A DNA stretch of 32,660 bases from JBFGCM01 sp041581135 (GCA_041581135.1 JBFGCM010000037.1:1-32660); one strand, 5' to 3'. Shown: positions 8,191 through 16,870, counted from the stretch's first letter. Program-made: numbers and translations. The notes: generated from the letters alone by a model not told the origin.

Positions 8191-9714
8191 TCACCGTTCG
8201 ACCAGGGTCTCGATGGTGGCGAACAGGGCTTCGACGCGGTAGGGCTTGGTCAGGAAGCGATCCATGCCCGCCTCGAAACAGCTCACCTGATCGTTGACGC
8301 TGCCCGTGAGGGCGACGATCGGCACGCTGGCGGCCTCTCCGTCGAGTTTCCGAATGGCTCGAGAGGCTTCGTAACCGTCCAGGACCGGCATGTGGATGTC
8401 CATGAGCACCACATCGAACGCCTCCGACGAGAGCAGATCGACCGCCTCCTGTCCGTTCTCGACGCACACCGCGACGTGACCCCGCTCCTCGAGGTGACGC
8501 GTGGCCACGAGGCGGTTCGTGGGGCTGTCGTCGGCAATCAGGACGCGAAGCGTGGCACGATGCTCCCGGAGCCAGTGGCGGGTGATGAGCGCCGGGGTAC
8601 CGGCACCGATCGCCTCGACGGTCGCCACGAGGTCGCCCTCGATGATGGGCCCGGTGAGGTACGCGGCGACACCGAGCGCACGGCACCGGGCGGCATCACC
8701 ACGCTGTCCGGCGGGCGTGATGACGACCACGGCTGCCGACCGGAATCGCGTGAGCAGCTCTTCGGCCGTATCGAGAGGGTCTTCGCCGGCCACGATCAGC
8801 AGATCGATGTCGCGCACATGGATGTCGGTGGAACCAGCCGAGTCGGTGGCGAGGACGGCAGTGCTCGTGGCGCGGCACGCCCCGTCGATCAGCGCCTGAT
8901 ATCCGACGGAGCTGATCACCAAGGCGTTGCGCGAGGCACGACCCGGGGTCGGGGCGGGCACCGCTTCCTCGGGAACCGGCGCGTGGACCGTGAAGGTGAA
9001 GGTTGTTCCCTCCCCGAGCACACTCACGACATCGATTGTCCCCCCGGCGAGCTCCACGAGGCTTGCGGTGATGGCCAGGCCGAGCCCGGTGCCACCGTGG
9101 GTACGCACGGTCGAGATCGAGGCCTGTTCGAATGGCTGAAAGATCTCGCTGAGGCGTTCCGGCGCAATGCCCATGCCGCTGTCTGCGACATCGAACTCGA
9201 TCAGCTCACCGTCGCCCCGCCGGACGCGAACCTCGATGCCGCCTGCTTCGGTGAACTTGATCGCGTTTCCGATGAGGTTCACGAGTACCTGGCGGAGCCG
9301 TGTCGGATCGCCGACGACCGTCGGAGGGAGATCGGGCCCAAGGATGACCTCGATGCCGAGGCCCTTGTCGACGGCGATGACCTCGAGACTTCGCACGGTG
9401 TCACGGACCACGTCGGCCAGCTGGAACGGAATCTCTTCGAGTTCCAACTTGCCGGCTTCGAGGCGGGCTCGGTCGAGCAGATCGTTGATGAGGGTGACCA
9501 GTGCGTCGGCCGAGGACCAGATCGTCTGCACGTACTCACGCTGGGTCGGCCGGAGGTTGGTCTCGAGCAGCAGGCGCGCCATGCCCAACACGCCGTTCAT
9601 GGGCGTGCGCAACTCGTGGCTGATGTGCGCCACCAAGGACTGCTGCCGCTCGACCAGCGCCCGGGCATCTTTCAGCTCTTCTTCGAGCGATGCGATGTAC
9701 GTGTCTTGCTGCAC
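8191..9714 (-). CDS. Cytosolic hybrid histidine kinase with degenerate and true receiver domains
   Basis: A 507-residue signalling protein. After a short N-terminal helix, the HisKA domain has phosphoacceptor H33 in AHISHELRTPMNG. The ATPase domain follows (~140-250: NLIGNAIKFTEAGG, DSGMGIAPE, THGGTGLGLAI). A middle segment (~270-375) has receiver-like length but lacks the phosphorylated Asp and Lys (DLLIVAGE where DxxLxDxxMP is expected), so it looks like a pseudo-receiver. The C-terminal receiver is complete: acidic pair in LIADDSPTN, phosphoacceptor D439 in VLMDIHMP, and the FLTKPY Lys. No sensor domain or membrane segment is present. The GTG at 9714 is six bases after GGAGGG. It lies between dprA and xerC; its signal is unknown. 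Confidence 0.92.
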   Translation of the reverse strand: MQQDTYIASLEEELKDARALVERQQSLVAHISHELRTPMNGVLGMARLLLETNLRPTQREYVQTIWSSADALVTLINDLLDRARLEAGKLELEEIPFQLADVVRDTVRSLEVIAVDKGLGIEVILGPDLPPTVVGDPTRLRQVLVNLIGNAIKFTEAGGIEVRVRRGDGELIEFDVADSGMGIAPERLSEIFQPFEQASISTVRTHGGTGLGLAITASLVELAGGTIDVVSVLGEGTTFTFTVHAPVPEEAVPAPTPGRASRNALVISSVGYQALIDGACRATSTAVLATDSAGSTDIHVRDIDLLIVAGEDPLDTAEELLTRFRSAAVVVITPAGQRGDAARCRALGVAAYLTGPIIEGDLVATVEAIGAGTPALITRHWLREHRATLRVLIADDSPTNRLVATRHLEERGHVAVCVENGQEAVDLLSSEAFDVVLMDIHMPVLDGYEASRAIRKLDGEAASVPIVALTGSVNDQVSCFEAGMDRFLTKPYRVEALFATIETLVER

Positions 9715-9800
9715 GAGAGACCCTCCGTCTCGTGTGCGGGTGTCATCGGCATCGCTCAATGGGAGCTGAAGGTTTGTGGCCAGCCAATGACTGGCACACG

Positions 9801-10829
9801 TCACGGCCCTCCCGGGTACAACCGACCTCCCTCCCGCCGAATCGTGCCGACCGCCTCCATCCGGGCGATGTGGGCCATGAGCTCGCCGATGGGGACCGAG
9901 ACCTGCTCGGCATAGCGTTCCACGGAGATGCCGTTGGGCCCGATCTCCACCGCGGACTCCCCCGGCTCGGGGCGGTTGATTGGAGGGCCCAGCACCAGCG
10001 AAAGCTCCTCCACGAGATCGTCGGCCTCGAAGACCGGCTGCGCTCCGTCGCGGATGAGCTCGTTGCAGCCCCGCGAACTGGGACGGTCGATGTCCCCGGG
10101 GACCGCGAACACGGGGACGCCGTGTGCCAAGGCGGCGTTGGCAGTGATCAGCGCGCCGCCGGTGACGTTGGCCTCCACGACGACCACCGCCGCAGCCAGT
10201 CCGCTGATGATGCGGTTGCGTGGCGGGAACCGCCACCCCTCTGGGGGAGTACCCGGCGGATACTCGGAGATGACCGCCCCACCTGCGCCGATGAGTGCTG
10301 CGGCCAGCCGGGTGTGCTCTCGTGGGTACATCACATCGAGTCCGCTGCCCAGGACCCCGACACCGCGGCCGGAGGCCCCGGCAGTGCCCTCGTGCGCCGC
10401 GCCGTCGATACCGCGGGCCAGACCGCTCACCAACATCCAGCCCGCACGGGCGATGGCCACCCCGTACGCGGTGGCCAGGGTGCGACCATATCGGGTGCAT
10501 CGTCGGGTGCCGATGACGGCGACTCCCGGATCAGGCGGAAGCCGGCCCCGCAGGAACAGCACATCGGGGGCGTCGGGCAGGTCGGCGAGGTGTGCCGGAA
10601 AGTCAACGTCTCCGCGAAAGGCCACCTCGATGCCGAGCGCCGCCAGTTCGGCTCGGCGCGCTGCAGCCGGGATGGCGGCGGCGGCCCGAACCCGATCGTT
10701 GACGTCGACGGCGCCGCCCTCGACACGCCGTAGCGCCGCCGCCGGTGAGCCGGCCCCCGCGACGAGCGCACGGCTGCGATCGGGGTGCAGCCCACAGAAG
10801 GCCAAGCGCAGCCGCGCGTCCCTGCTCAC
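9801..10829 (-). CDS. dprA: DNA-processing protein DprA
   Basis: DprA binds incoming single-stranded DNA and loads RecA in natural transformation; it is also widespread in species not known to be competent. The 342-residue product has a short N-terminal region, then the Rossmann-like core: AVIGTRRCTRYG, LVSGLARGIDGAAHEGTAG, GVGVLGSGLDVMYPREH, FPPRNRIISGLA, VFAVPGDIDRPSSRGCNELIRDGA. The C-terminal ~60 residues form a winged-helix-like segment (IGELMAHIARMEAVGTIRR). The GTG start at 10829 overlaps the comM stop as GTGA, with GGGAGG a few bases upstream, so translation is coupled to comM. Confidence 0.95.
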   Translation of the reverse strand: MSRDARLRLAFCGLHPDRSRALVAGAGSPAAALRRVEGGAVDVNDRVRAAAAIPAAARRAELAALGIEVAFRGDVDFPAHLADLPDAPDVLFLRGRLPPDPGVAVIGTRRCTRYGRTLATAYGVAIARAGWMLVSGLARGIDGAAHEGTAGASGRGVGVLGSGLDVMYPREHTRLAAALIGAGGAVISEYPPGTPPEGWRFPPRNRIISGLAAAVVVVEANVTGGALITANAALAHGVPVFAVPGDIDRPSSRGCNELIRDGAQPVFEADDLVEELSLVLGPPINRPEPGESAVEIGPNGISVERYAEQVSVPIGELMAHIARMEAVGTIRREGGRLYPGGP

Positions 10830-12298
10830 GCCGCCTCCCGGTAGGACAAGGCCTCCGCCACGTCCGGTTCCTCCACTCCCTCCCTCCCGGCCAGATCGGC
10901 CACGGTTCGGGCGACTCGTCGAACCCGATCCCAGCCCCGGCCGGTGAGGGCAAAGGTGTCGACCGCACGATGTAGGAGGTCGGTGGCGCCTCGGCTCCAG
11001 TCGAGTCCGTCGAGCCGAGCCCTGGAGAGGCTCCGGTTGAGCGCGCCACGCTGCTGTTGCCGCCGACGGGCCGCCACGACCCGGGTGCGCACCGACTCGC
11101 TGGGTTCCCCCTGACCCGCCACCAGCTCGTCGGCATCGAGACGCTCCAACGGCACGCGAAGATCGAACCGATCCAGAAGCGGGCCGGAGAGACGACGCCG
11201 ATACCGAGCCACGGCGCCCGGCGCACACCGACACCCGACCCGCCGGTCGCCGGCGTAGCCACACGGACAGGGATTGGTGGCAGCGATCACCTGGACGGCG
11301 CTCGGGAACTCCACCGACGCGCCCTTGCGCGCCACGACCACACGCCCTTCTTCGATGGGCTGGCGAAGCGCATCCAGGATGTGCCCGGGAAACTCACCCA
11401 TCTCATCGAGGAACAACACCCCACGATGGGCGAGCGTCACTTCGCCCGGAACCGGGAGGCCGCTGCCGCCACCGATGAGCGCAGCCGCCGTTGCCGAGTG
11501 ATGCGGGCTCCTGTACGGCGGGACATGGTGAACAGGCCGGGACCGACCTGCGGCCGCCCATGCCTGGGCCACCTCAAGAGCCTCCTCGCCGGTCAGCGGC
11601 GGCAGGATCCCCGGCAGACAGCGCGCCAGCATGGTCTTGCCGGCTCCGGGTGGGCCGTTGAACAGCAGATGGTGACCCCCGGCGGCAGCAATCTCCAGCG
11701 CACGCTTGGCGACCAGTTGGCCTCTCACCTCGGCTACGTCCTCGGCCCGATGGGGCGAGTCGGCCAGCGGACTCGGCGATCCCCCCGGACTCTCGCCAAG
11801 CGCCACCGAGACCGCCTCGGCGAGCGATCGTGCCACGGCGATGGAGACGCCGCCCACCGGTTCTGCCTCGGCCGCTGAGTCAGGCGCCAGCACGCAGCGC
11901 CGCGCCAACGACCGTGCCACGAGCGCGGCGCCGAGGCCGCCACGGGCCGATCGCAGGCCGCCGTCGAGCGCCAGCTCACCGAGGGCCACGATGTCGGTGG
12001 CGTGCGTGCCGATCTGTCCGGAGGCGGCGAGCATGCCGAGCGCTATGGGCAGGTCATAGGCAGAGCCTGCCTTGGGAAGGTCTGCCGGGGCCAGGTTGAC
12101 CGTGACCCTCGGTCCGGGCACTCGGTACTGCGAGGACTGGAGCGCAGCGCTGACGCGCTCCCGAGCTTCACGGACCGCCGTATCCGGCAATCCGACGAGT
12201 TGGAAGGTCGGACGGCCACCAGAGGTGACATGCACTTCCACCCTGACCGGCCGCGGCTCCACACCGACGAGGGCGACGGACGTGACTGAGGCGAACAT
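10826..12298 (-). CDS. comM: ComM/YifB-type Mg-chelatase-related AAA+ ATPase
   Basis: ComM is a hexameric helicase that promotes branch migration during natural transformation. The 490-residue product has the N-terminal ChlI-like Lon-protease-fold domain (VRVEVHVTSGGRPTFQLVGL, DLPKAGSAYDLPIALGML), then the AAA+ module with Walker A GPPGAGKT at 215-222, Walker B GVLFLDEMGEF, and NPCPCGYAGD. The Cys cluster CPCGY...CRC is usual for the family. A C-terminal Mg_chelatase_C helical region follows (GRGWDRVRRVARTVADL). The ATG at 12298 fits the conserved FASVTSVALVGV opening, although a clear ribosome binding site is not seen. It is translationally coupled to dprA by a 4-base overlap. Confidence 0.95.
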   Translation of the reverse strand: MFASVTSVALVGVEPRPVRVEVHVTSGGRPTFQLVGLPDTAVREARERVSAALQSSQYRVPGPRVTVNLAPADLPKAGSAYDLPIALGMLAASGQIGTHATDIVALGELALDGGLRSARGGLGAALVARSLARRCVLAPDSAAEAEPVGGVSIAVARSLAEAVSVALGESPGGSPSPLADSPHRAEDVAEVRGQLVAKRALEIAAAGGHHLLFNGPPGAGKTMLARCLPGILPPLTGEEALEVAQAWAAAGRSRPVHHVPPYRSPHHSATAAALIGGGSGLPVPGEVTLAHRGVLFLDEMGEFPGHILDALRQPIEEGRVVVARKGASVEFPSAVQVIAATNPCPCGYAGDRRVGCRCAPGAVARYRRRLSGPLLDRFDLRVPLERLDADELVAGQGEPSESVRTRVVAARRRQQQRGALNRSLSRARLDGLDWSRGATDLLHRAVDTFALTGRGWDRVRRVARTVADLAGREGVEEPDVAEALSYREAA

Positions 12299-12388
12299 GC
12301 CGGCACCGTATGCGTCGGGTGTGACACAAGCTCCGAACGGCGGACCCCGACCCGGCCCCCGCCCCGGTGGCGCCGCCATGATCCGGGG

Positions 12389-13777
12389 TCAGCCCTCGAG
12401 GTCTCCCGGCCACGCCGTGGTGTCGGGGTGGGCGGCATGCCATGCGAACCAGAACGAATGGCCGCTGGTGAGACGCGCCGCCTCGGCCCCGTCCGGGGCC
12501 ACCAGGGCGGACTCGCCCGCCGTGGCGTCGACCAGATCCCCGCCGTAGTCCCACGACGTGATCGAGTAGAACCTGACGCCACCGTTGGTTGGATACGCAG
12601 CCACGGATCCGCCACCGATCTCGAACACCTGCGGCCCCGAATCGGCCAGCGCCGCCACCGACACCGCGAGGGCATCGTCGCCCAGCAGCAGGGTGCCCAC
12701 CTCCTCCTTGGCTGCCGTGTGGTCCGGCACCGTGAGCACCGGGAACCAGAGATCGCCGGAGGAGTAGTACGCGTCGTAGGCGTCGCCCGGCTGATAGGAA
12801 TACGGGTAGTCCGTCGGCACCGCCAACACATCGGTGTCCGGGTGCTCGGCCACCCAGTCGCTCCACCGGGTGACCGTGATGGGGAACCGGTCCAACGTCG
12901 TGCCCTTCAACGGGCCGGCGATGGCCACCCCGGTGAGCTGCTCCCACAGCGTCTCGGTCTGGGTGTCCACCATGATCTTGTTGGAGTTGATCAACAGACC
13001 AGAGGTCTCGAAGTGCAACTCCTGACCATCGACGATCCGGGAGTAGAGAACGCCCGTGCGACACAGGGTGCAATCGACCAGGGCGACGGCCTCCCCGCCC
13101 AACGTGTCGTTGGCCAGCTCGTGATGGTCAAGGATGCGATGTGGATAGGAGCGGGCTTCGCCGTTCACCACGACTCCGAACGTCAGCTCATCCGCGGTCA
13201 TGTAGTCCGCTTGTTCCACGGTGATGACGGGTTGGTGGTCGAGACCGGGGATACCGTTGCGAGCGACGCCACCCCATTGGATACGCGATGCCACCACCGG
13301 ATCGTCCACAGATGCGATGAACCCCGAGAACGAAGGATCGATCTGCCCGTAGAGGGCGGCCTTCCATTCGACGTAGCCCTCCGCGGGCATGATCTGGTTG
13401 TCGTACATCCAGTTGCCGAAGAATCGATAGACCTCCGGTTGCGGATCGGGCGCCTCCAGACCGGTGAGAGCTTCGAGCGCCTCGGCCGTCGCGTTGAACG
13501 CCTCGGACGCTCCGAGCAATCGGATGAAGTCGATCAAGAATGGCACCCAAGACCGGTCGCCCGAATCCCGCATCAAGTTGGCAGCGATCACCGTGTCACC
13601 CAGGCTGAGTGTCTCGACGACGGTGAAGGCCGCTGCGAGAGGAGCGGTCCGATCGACCGTCGTGGTGGGGTCGGGCGTCTCGGTCGTCACTGAGGTCGGG
13701 GGCGGCTCAGTCGCGGTGGTCTGTTCGTCGACCGCAGTGTCGGCGGTGCACGCCACAATGAATGCCAGGCCGATCAC
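12389..13777 (-). CDS. DUF3179-family lipoprotein
   Basis: About 462 residues. The N-terminus reads GLAFIVAC, a lipobox with predicted lipidated Cys, followed by a Thr/Pro-rich linker, so the protein is probably anchored outside the membrane. The body matches the DUF3179 family: DADELTFGVV-like and RSYPHRILDHHELAND, then the hallmark VDCTLCRTGVLYSR, followed by SGLLINSNKIMVD and LAVPTDYPYSYQPGDAYDAYY. The family's function is unknown. The GTG at 13777 gives a signal peptide of only nine residues without basic charge. A CTG at 13804, overlapping the crotonase stop, would add IGGRRAFVV and a normal signal. The gene follows the crotonase on the same strand. Confidence 0.85.
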   Translation of the reverse strand: MIGLAFIVACTADTAVDEQTTATEPPPTSVTTETPDPTTTVDRTAPLAAAFTVVETLSLGDTVIAANLMRDSGDRSWVPFLIDFIRLLGASEAFNATAEALEALTGLEAPDPQPEVYRFFGNWMYDNQIMPAEGYVEWKAALYGQIDPSFSGFIASVDDPVVASRIQWGGVARNGIPGLDHQPVITVEQADYMTADELTFGVVVNGEARSYPHRILDHHELANDTLGGEAVALVDCTLCRTGVLYSRIVDGQELHFETSGLLINSNKIMVDTQTETLWEQLTGVAIAGPLKGTTLDRFPITVTRWSDWVAEHPDTDVLAVPTDYPYSYQPGDAYDAYYSSGDLWFPVLTVPDHTAAKEEVGTLLLGDDALAVSVAALADSGPQVFEIGGGSVAAYPTNGGVRFYSITSWDYGGDLVDATAGESALVAPDGAEAARLTSGHSFWFAWHAAHPDTTAWPGDLEG

Positions 13778-13800
13778 GACGAACGCACGCCGGCCGCCGA

Positions 13801-14574
13801 TCAGGTTCCCCTGAATCTCGGGGCGCGCTTCTCCACGAAGGCGCGCACACCTTCGGCGGCGTCGTCCGACGCGAGCGCCAACGCCTGGGACTCGGACTCG
13901 TACATCAGCGACTCCTCGAAGCTCCGTGCGAACGAGTCGACCAGCCCCCGTTTGATCATCGACTGTGCCAGCGGCGGTCCGGCAGCGAGCTCGGCGGCGA
14001 GCTCCGCAGCGGCCTCCGCCACGTCATCGACGACCCGCGCCACCAGGCCGATGGCCTCCGCCTCGGCAGCATCGACCATGCGTCCGGTGAGGGCGAGCTC
14101 ACGTGCTCGCGCCAGGCCCACCATGCGGGGCAACAGCCACATGCCGCCGAAATCCACGACCAGGCCCCGCCTCACGAACAGCTCGGCGAACCGTGCCGTG
14201 CGACTCGCCAACACCACATCACACCCCAGGGCCAAGTTCATGCCGGCTCCGACCGCCACACCGTCGACGGCGGCGACCGACGGCTTGCTGAGACCGTGGA
14301 GGGCGCGGACGGCGGACGCCACCACCTCCATCGTGGCCCGGCCTTCCTCGACGGTGTCGAAACCCAGAGTGTCGCCGGCCACGTCGGCGCCCGAGCAGAA
14401 GTCGCCGGCCGCCCCGGTCACCACGAGCACGCGCTGGGGAGACGCCTCGAAGGCCTGAAACGCGTCGGCGAGCACGCTCCACCCGCCTGCGGGCACGGCA
14501 TTCCGCCGGCGGGGGCGGTCGATGGTCAGCCACCGCTGCGATGCACGGTCCTCGACATGGAGCCATTCGGTCAT
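13801..14574 (-). CDS. Crotonase-fold enoyl-CoA hydratase/isomerase family protein
   Basis: A 257-residue single-domain crotonase. Landmarks are TIDRPRRRNAV near residue 18, the oxyanion-hole segment FCSGADV (~59), VAAVDGVAVGAGMNLALGCDVV, and GLVVDFGGMWLLPRMVG. The two glutamates of true enoyl-CoA hydratases are replaced (Asn113 and Phe133), whereas an Asp at 141 occupies the position used by PaaG-type isomerases. An isomerase or another acyl-CoA reaction is thus more likely than hydration. The ATG at 14574 has no strong ribosome binding site. It is divergent from a tiny membrane-protein gene 41 bases away. Substrate unknown. Confidence 0.9.
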   Translation of the reverse strand: MTEWLHVEDRASQRWLTIDRPRRRNAVPAGGWSVLADAFQAFEASPQRVLVVTGAAGDFCSGADVAGDTLGFDTVEEGRATMEVVASAVRALHGLSKPSVAAVDGVAVGAGMNLALGCDVVLASRTARFAELFVRRGLVVDFGGMWLLPRMVGLARARELALTGRMVDAAEAEAIGLVARVVDDVAEAAAELAAELAAGPPLAQSMIKRGLVDSFARSFEESLMYESESQALALASDDAAEGVRAFVEKRAPRFRGT

Positions 14575-14615
14575 GGCGGCCGAGACTACCTGGACGGCGC
14601 TCTACCATCCTCGGG

Positions 14616-14726
14616 GTGGGTTTCAATCCGTTTCGCAGTCAGCGCAAGACGTTCACCGACGTCGCCATCGTGATCGTCTTCGTGCTGATCACCGCCGCCG
14701 TCGTGGCGTGGGGTTTCCTCGGTTGA
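14616..14726 (+). CDS. Tiny single-pass membrane protein (36 aa)
   Basis: A GTG start at 14616 opens a 36-residue frame: a polar, basic head (MGFNPFRSQRKTFTD), one hydrophobic helix (VAIVIVFVLITAAVVAWGF) and a stop. The predicted topology is a basic cytoplasmic N-terminus and a C-terminal membrane anchor. Similar MGFNP-headed miniproteins occur in actinobacteria to my recollection, but no function is known to me. Its stop at 14724-14726 nearly abuts the next small gene, so the two are probably one transcript. Confidence 0.55.
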   Translation: MGFNPFRSQRKTFTDVAIVIVFVLITAAVVAWGFLG

Positions 14727-14740
14727 AGGGCCCCGAGATC

Positions 14741-14917
14741 GTGAGTCCGGTGCAGCCGTATCAGGCCACCAAGGCCTATGCGTGTCCTGGGTGCGACACC
14801 CCCATCGAGCCGGGCACCGGACACCTCGTCGTCGTACCCGAGTTCGCTCCTGATCTCCGCCGGCACTGGCATCGGGGCTGCTGGTTCAAGGAGACCCGCA
14901 GGCGTGGCAGCGGCTAG
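14741..14917 (+). CDS. Small zinc-ribbon-like protein (58 aa)
   Basis: The frame from a GTG at 14741 encodes 58 residues with a CPGC pair (ACPGCDTPIEPGTGHLVV) and a downstream HWHRGC, giving Cys/Cys and His/Cys ligands for one metal ion. The tail is basic. A TTG at 14723, overlapping the stop of the preceding miniprotein, is an alternative start. It ends 11 bases before the convergent yraN stop. Actinobacterial genomes often carry such a CPGC..HWH..C protein in this neighbourhood; I know of no assigned function. Confidence 0.7.
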   Translation: MSPVQPYQATKAYACPGCDTPIEPGTGHLVVVPEFAPDLRRHWHRGCWFKETRRRGSG

Positions 14918-14927
14918 CCCCGGCCGA

Positions 14928-15281
14928 TCAGACTCTCGGCAGCCAGTGGATGTCGACGCCGGCCCGCCCGACCGTCACGCCGATGAAGTCGACGCGTCGT
15001 GCCGCAGGCCGTAGGGAGGCGGCTAGATCCCGCACCTGGGCGAGCTTGGCATCGTCCAAGCCGTACACCGGGTCGAGTCCCGTGTCGGCCCGAGTCTTGA
15101 CCTCGACCGCGGTCACTTCGCCATCGATGCGAACATGGAGGTCGATCTCACCCCTGCCGACGCGAACATTGCGCCCCAGCATGGTGGCTCCTCGATCGGT
15201 GAGGAATCGCATCGCCACCTGTTCGCCGAGTCGGCCCAGGTTGCGCCGTGCGGTACCCGACGGAGACTCAGCCGGGCACAT
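14928..15281 (-). CDS. yraN: UPF0102 / YraN-family nuclease-fold protein
   Basis: A 117-residue member of the YraN (UPF0102) family, a restriction-endonuclease-like fold whose role is uncertain. The N-terminal helix ARRNLGRLGEQVAMRFL is followed by the PD-(D/E)xK core: GEIDLHVRIDGEVTAVEVKTR, with Asp in GEIDL and Glu-x-Lys in VEVKTR. The ATG at 15281 lies inside the end of the DUF2469 gene (14-base overlap), giving the usual family length. Location between lepB and comM/dprA is the conserved actinobacterial position. Confidence 0.93.
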   Translation of the reverse strand: MCPAESPSGTARRNLGRLGEQVAMRFLTDRGATMLGRNVRVGRGEIDLHVRIDGEVTAVEVKTRADTGLDPVYGLDDAKLAQVRDLAASLRPAARRVDFIGVTVGRAGVDIHWLPRV

Positions 15282-15579
15282 CCGGGAAGGACTCGGTGGC
15301 GTCGAGTTGCTCGACGTTGACATCACGGAAGGTCATCACGCGCACGTCCTTGACGAACCGGGCAGGCCGGTACATGTCCCACACCCAGGCGTCGGTGAGA
15401 TGCAGCTCGAAGTACACCGAGCCATTGGCATCACGGGTCTGGAGGTCGACATGGTTCGCCAGGTAGAACCGACGCTCGGTCTCCACCACGTATTTGAACA
15501 TGGGGAGGACGTCTCGATACTCCTTGTAGATCTGGAGTTCGACGTTCGTCTCGTACCGCTCGAGGTCTTCGTCGCTCAT
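15268..15579 (-). CDS. DUF2469 family protein
   Basis: A 103-residue protein with the actinobacterial DUF2469 opening MSDEDLERYETNVELQIYKEY and the body RDVLPMFKYVVETERRFYLAN, HLTDAWVWDMYRPARFV, VRVMTFRDVNVEQL. The family is of unknown function and is usually encoded between rnhB/lepB and yraN, as here; no rnhB is seen in this window. Its 3' end overlaps yraN by 14 bases, implying cotranslation. Confidence 0.92.
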   Translation of the reverse strand: MSDEDLERYETNVELQIYKEYRDVLPMFKYVVETERRFYLANHVDLQTRDANGSVYFELHLTDAWVWDMYRPARFVKDVRVMTFRDVNVEQLDATESFPDVPG

Positions 15580-15673
15580 GGCACATACTCGCTTGTCGTC
15601 GAGTTCTCATCGGAACGATGCGGGCTCAGATACAGAGGTTTACCAGACAGACCCGACATGTCCCGGTATCGGT

Positions 15674-16399
15674 TCACAAGCCGCCCCAACGCCCGGGCGG
15701 CCACACGATGACGAACGCCTTGCCCACTACGTCCTCGGCAGGTATGGCGTCGAAGAAGCGCGAGTCCTGACTGAAGTTGCGGTTGTCCCCCATCACGAAG
15801 ATCGCATCGTCCGCCACCGTCACCGGCCCGAATGGACGCATCTGGCTGTTCGGGTGCACGTACGGTTCGTCGAGGGGCTGTCCGTTGACCAAGACGACGC
15901 CTCCTCGGATCTCGATGGTCTCACCCGGGAGGGCAACCACCCGCTTGATGAAGTCGTGCTCGGGCTGGGAAAGGCCGATGGCCTCCGCCACGTTGCGCAG
16001 GACGGCACGCGGCAACGACTCCGACACGCCATTGGCGAACGGTGAGTCGAACACAACGACGTCACCGCGCTGGATGTCCCCAAAGGTGTAGGCGAGCTTG
16101 TTGACCATGATGCGGTCGCCTTCGAGGAGCGTGTCGTTCATCGAACCCGATGGGATGTGAAATGCCTGGACGAGGAACGTCTTGATGAGCACTGCCACCA
16201 CGAGGGCGATGAGGATGAGCACCGGAAGCTCGCTCCAGAAGGACTTCGTGGCGCGCACCTTCTCCTTCTCGTCCAAGACTCCTTCACGCAGGCGCTGCAC
16301 CATCTCGTGAGCTTCCTCGGCAGGGCCCAGTGGAGCGGTATCGACGCCAGGGGCGGATTCAGAGGTATCGGGAAACGCGGATTCGGTGAACTCGGGCAC
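15674..16399 (-). CDS. lepB: Signal peptidase I
   Basis: Type I signal peptidase removes signal peptides from exported proteins at the outer face of the membrane. The 241-residue product has an acidic ~50-residue cytosolic head, one membrane helix (~57-78, LPVLILIALVVAVLIKTFLV), the catalytic Ser86 in HIPSGSMNDTL, GDRIMVNKLAY, catalytic Lys152 in FIKRVVALPGE, and FVMGDNRNFSQDSR. All catalytic-dyad elements are present. The start is a GTG at 16399 with AGGAGG about 12 bases upstream. It follows rplS by 65 bases, the usual actinobacterial order. Confidence 0.96.
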   Translation of the reverse strand: MPEFTESAFPDTSESAPGVDTAPLGPAEEAHEMVQRLREGVLDEKEKVRATKSFWSELPVLILIALVVAVLIKTFLVQAFHIPSGSMNDTLLEGDRIMVNKLAYTFGDIQRGDVVVFDSPFANGVSESLPRAVLRNVAEAIGLSQPEHDFIKRVVALPGETIEIRGGVVLVNGQPLDEPYVHPNSQMRPFGPVTVADDAIFVMGDNRNFSQDSRFFDAIPAEDVVGKAFVIVWPPGRWGGL

Positions 16400-16464
16400 G
16401 AGCCGACGTTACCTCCTCGACGATGTTGTGCGGCGCGGTGATATCGGCCGGAGGTGTGGTCGAG

Positions 16465-16809
16465 TCAATCCCGCTTCTCTTTGATTCGGGTGGCCTTGCC
16501 CACCCGATCACGCAGGTAGTACAGCTTGGCGCGCCGTACGTCGCCGCGGCGAAGCACCTCGATCTTCTGGATGATGGGAGCGTGGAGGGGGAAGATCCGC
16601 TCGACCCCCACACCGAAGCTGATTTTGCGAACCGTGAACGTCTCGGAGAGGCCGCCGCCGTTTCTGGCGATGACAACTCCCTCGAATGCCTGAATTCGCT
16701 CGCGGCCACCCTCGAGGACGCGCACGTTCACGCGCACGGTGTCGCCCGGATGGAACTCCGGGATGTCGTCGCGCAGGTATGCAGCCTCGATCTGATCGAG
16801 CGTGTTCAC
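16465..16809 (-). CDS. rplS: 50S ribosomal protein L19
   Basis: L19 sits at the interface of the ribosomal subunits. The 114-residue product has the family signatures FHPGDTVRVNVRVLEGGRER, IQAFEGVVIARNGGGLSETFTVRK, GVGVERIFPLHAPIIQKIEV and RRGDVRRAKLYYLRDRVGK. The GTG at 16809 is five bases after GGAGG. It is 61 bases after trmD and before lepB, as in many genomes. Confidence 0.97.
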   Translation of the reverse strand: MNTLDQIEAAYLRDDIPEFHPGDTVRVNVRVLEGGRERIQAFEGVVIARNGGGLSETFTVRKISFGVGVERIFPLHAPIIQKIEVLRRGDVRRAKLYYLRDRVGKATRIKEKRD

Positions 16810-16870
16810 GGGATCCTCCACGGACAGGGAAGGTCGGAGACGGGATGGTAGACCCAACCCGGCGCGGACG

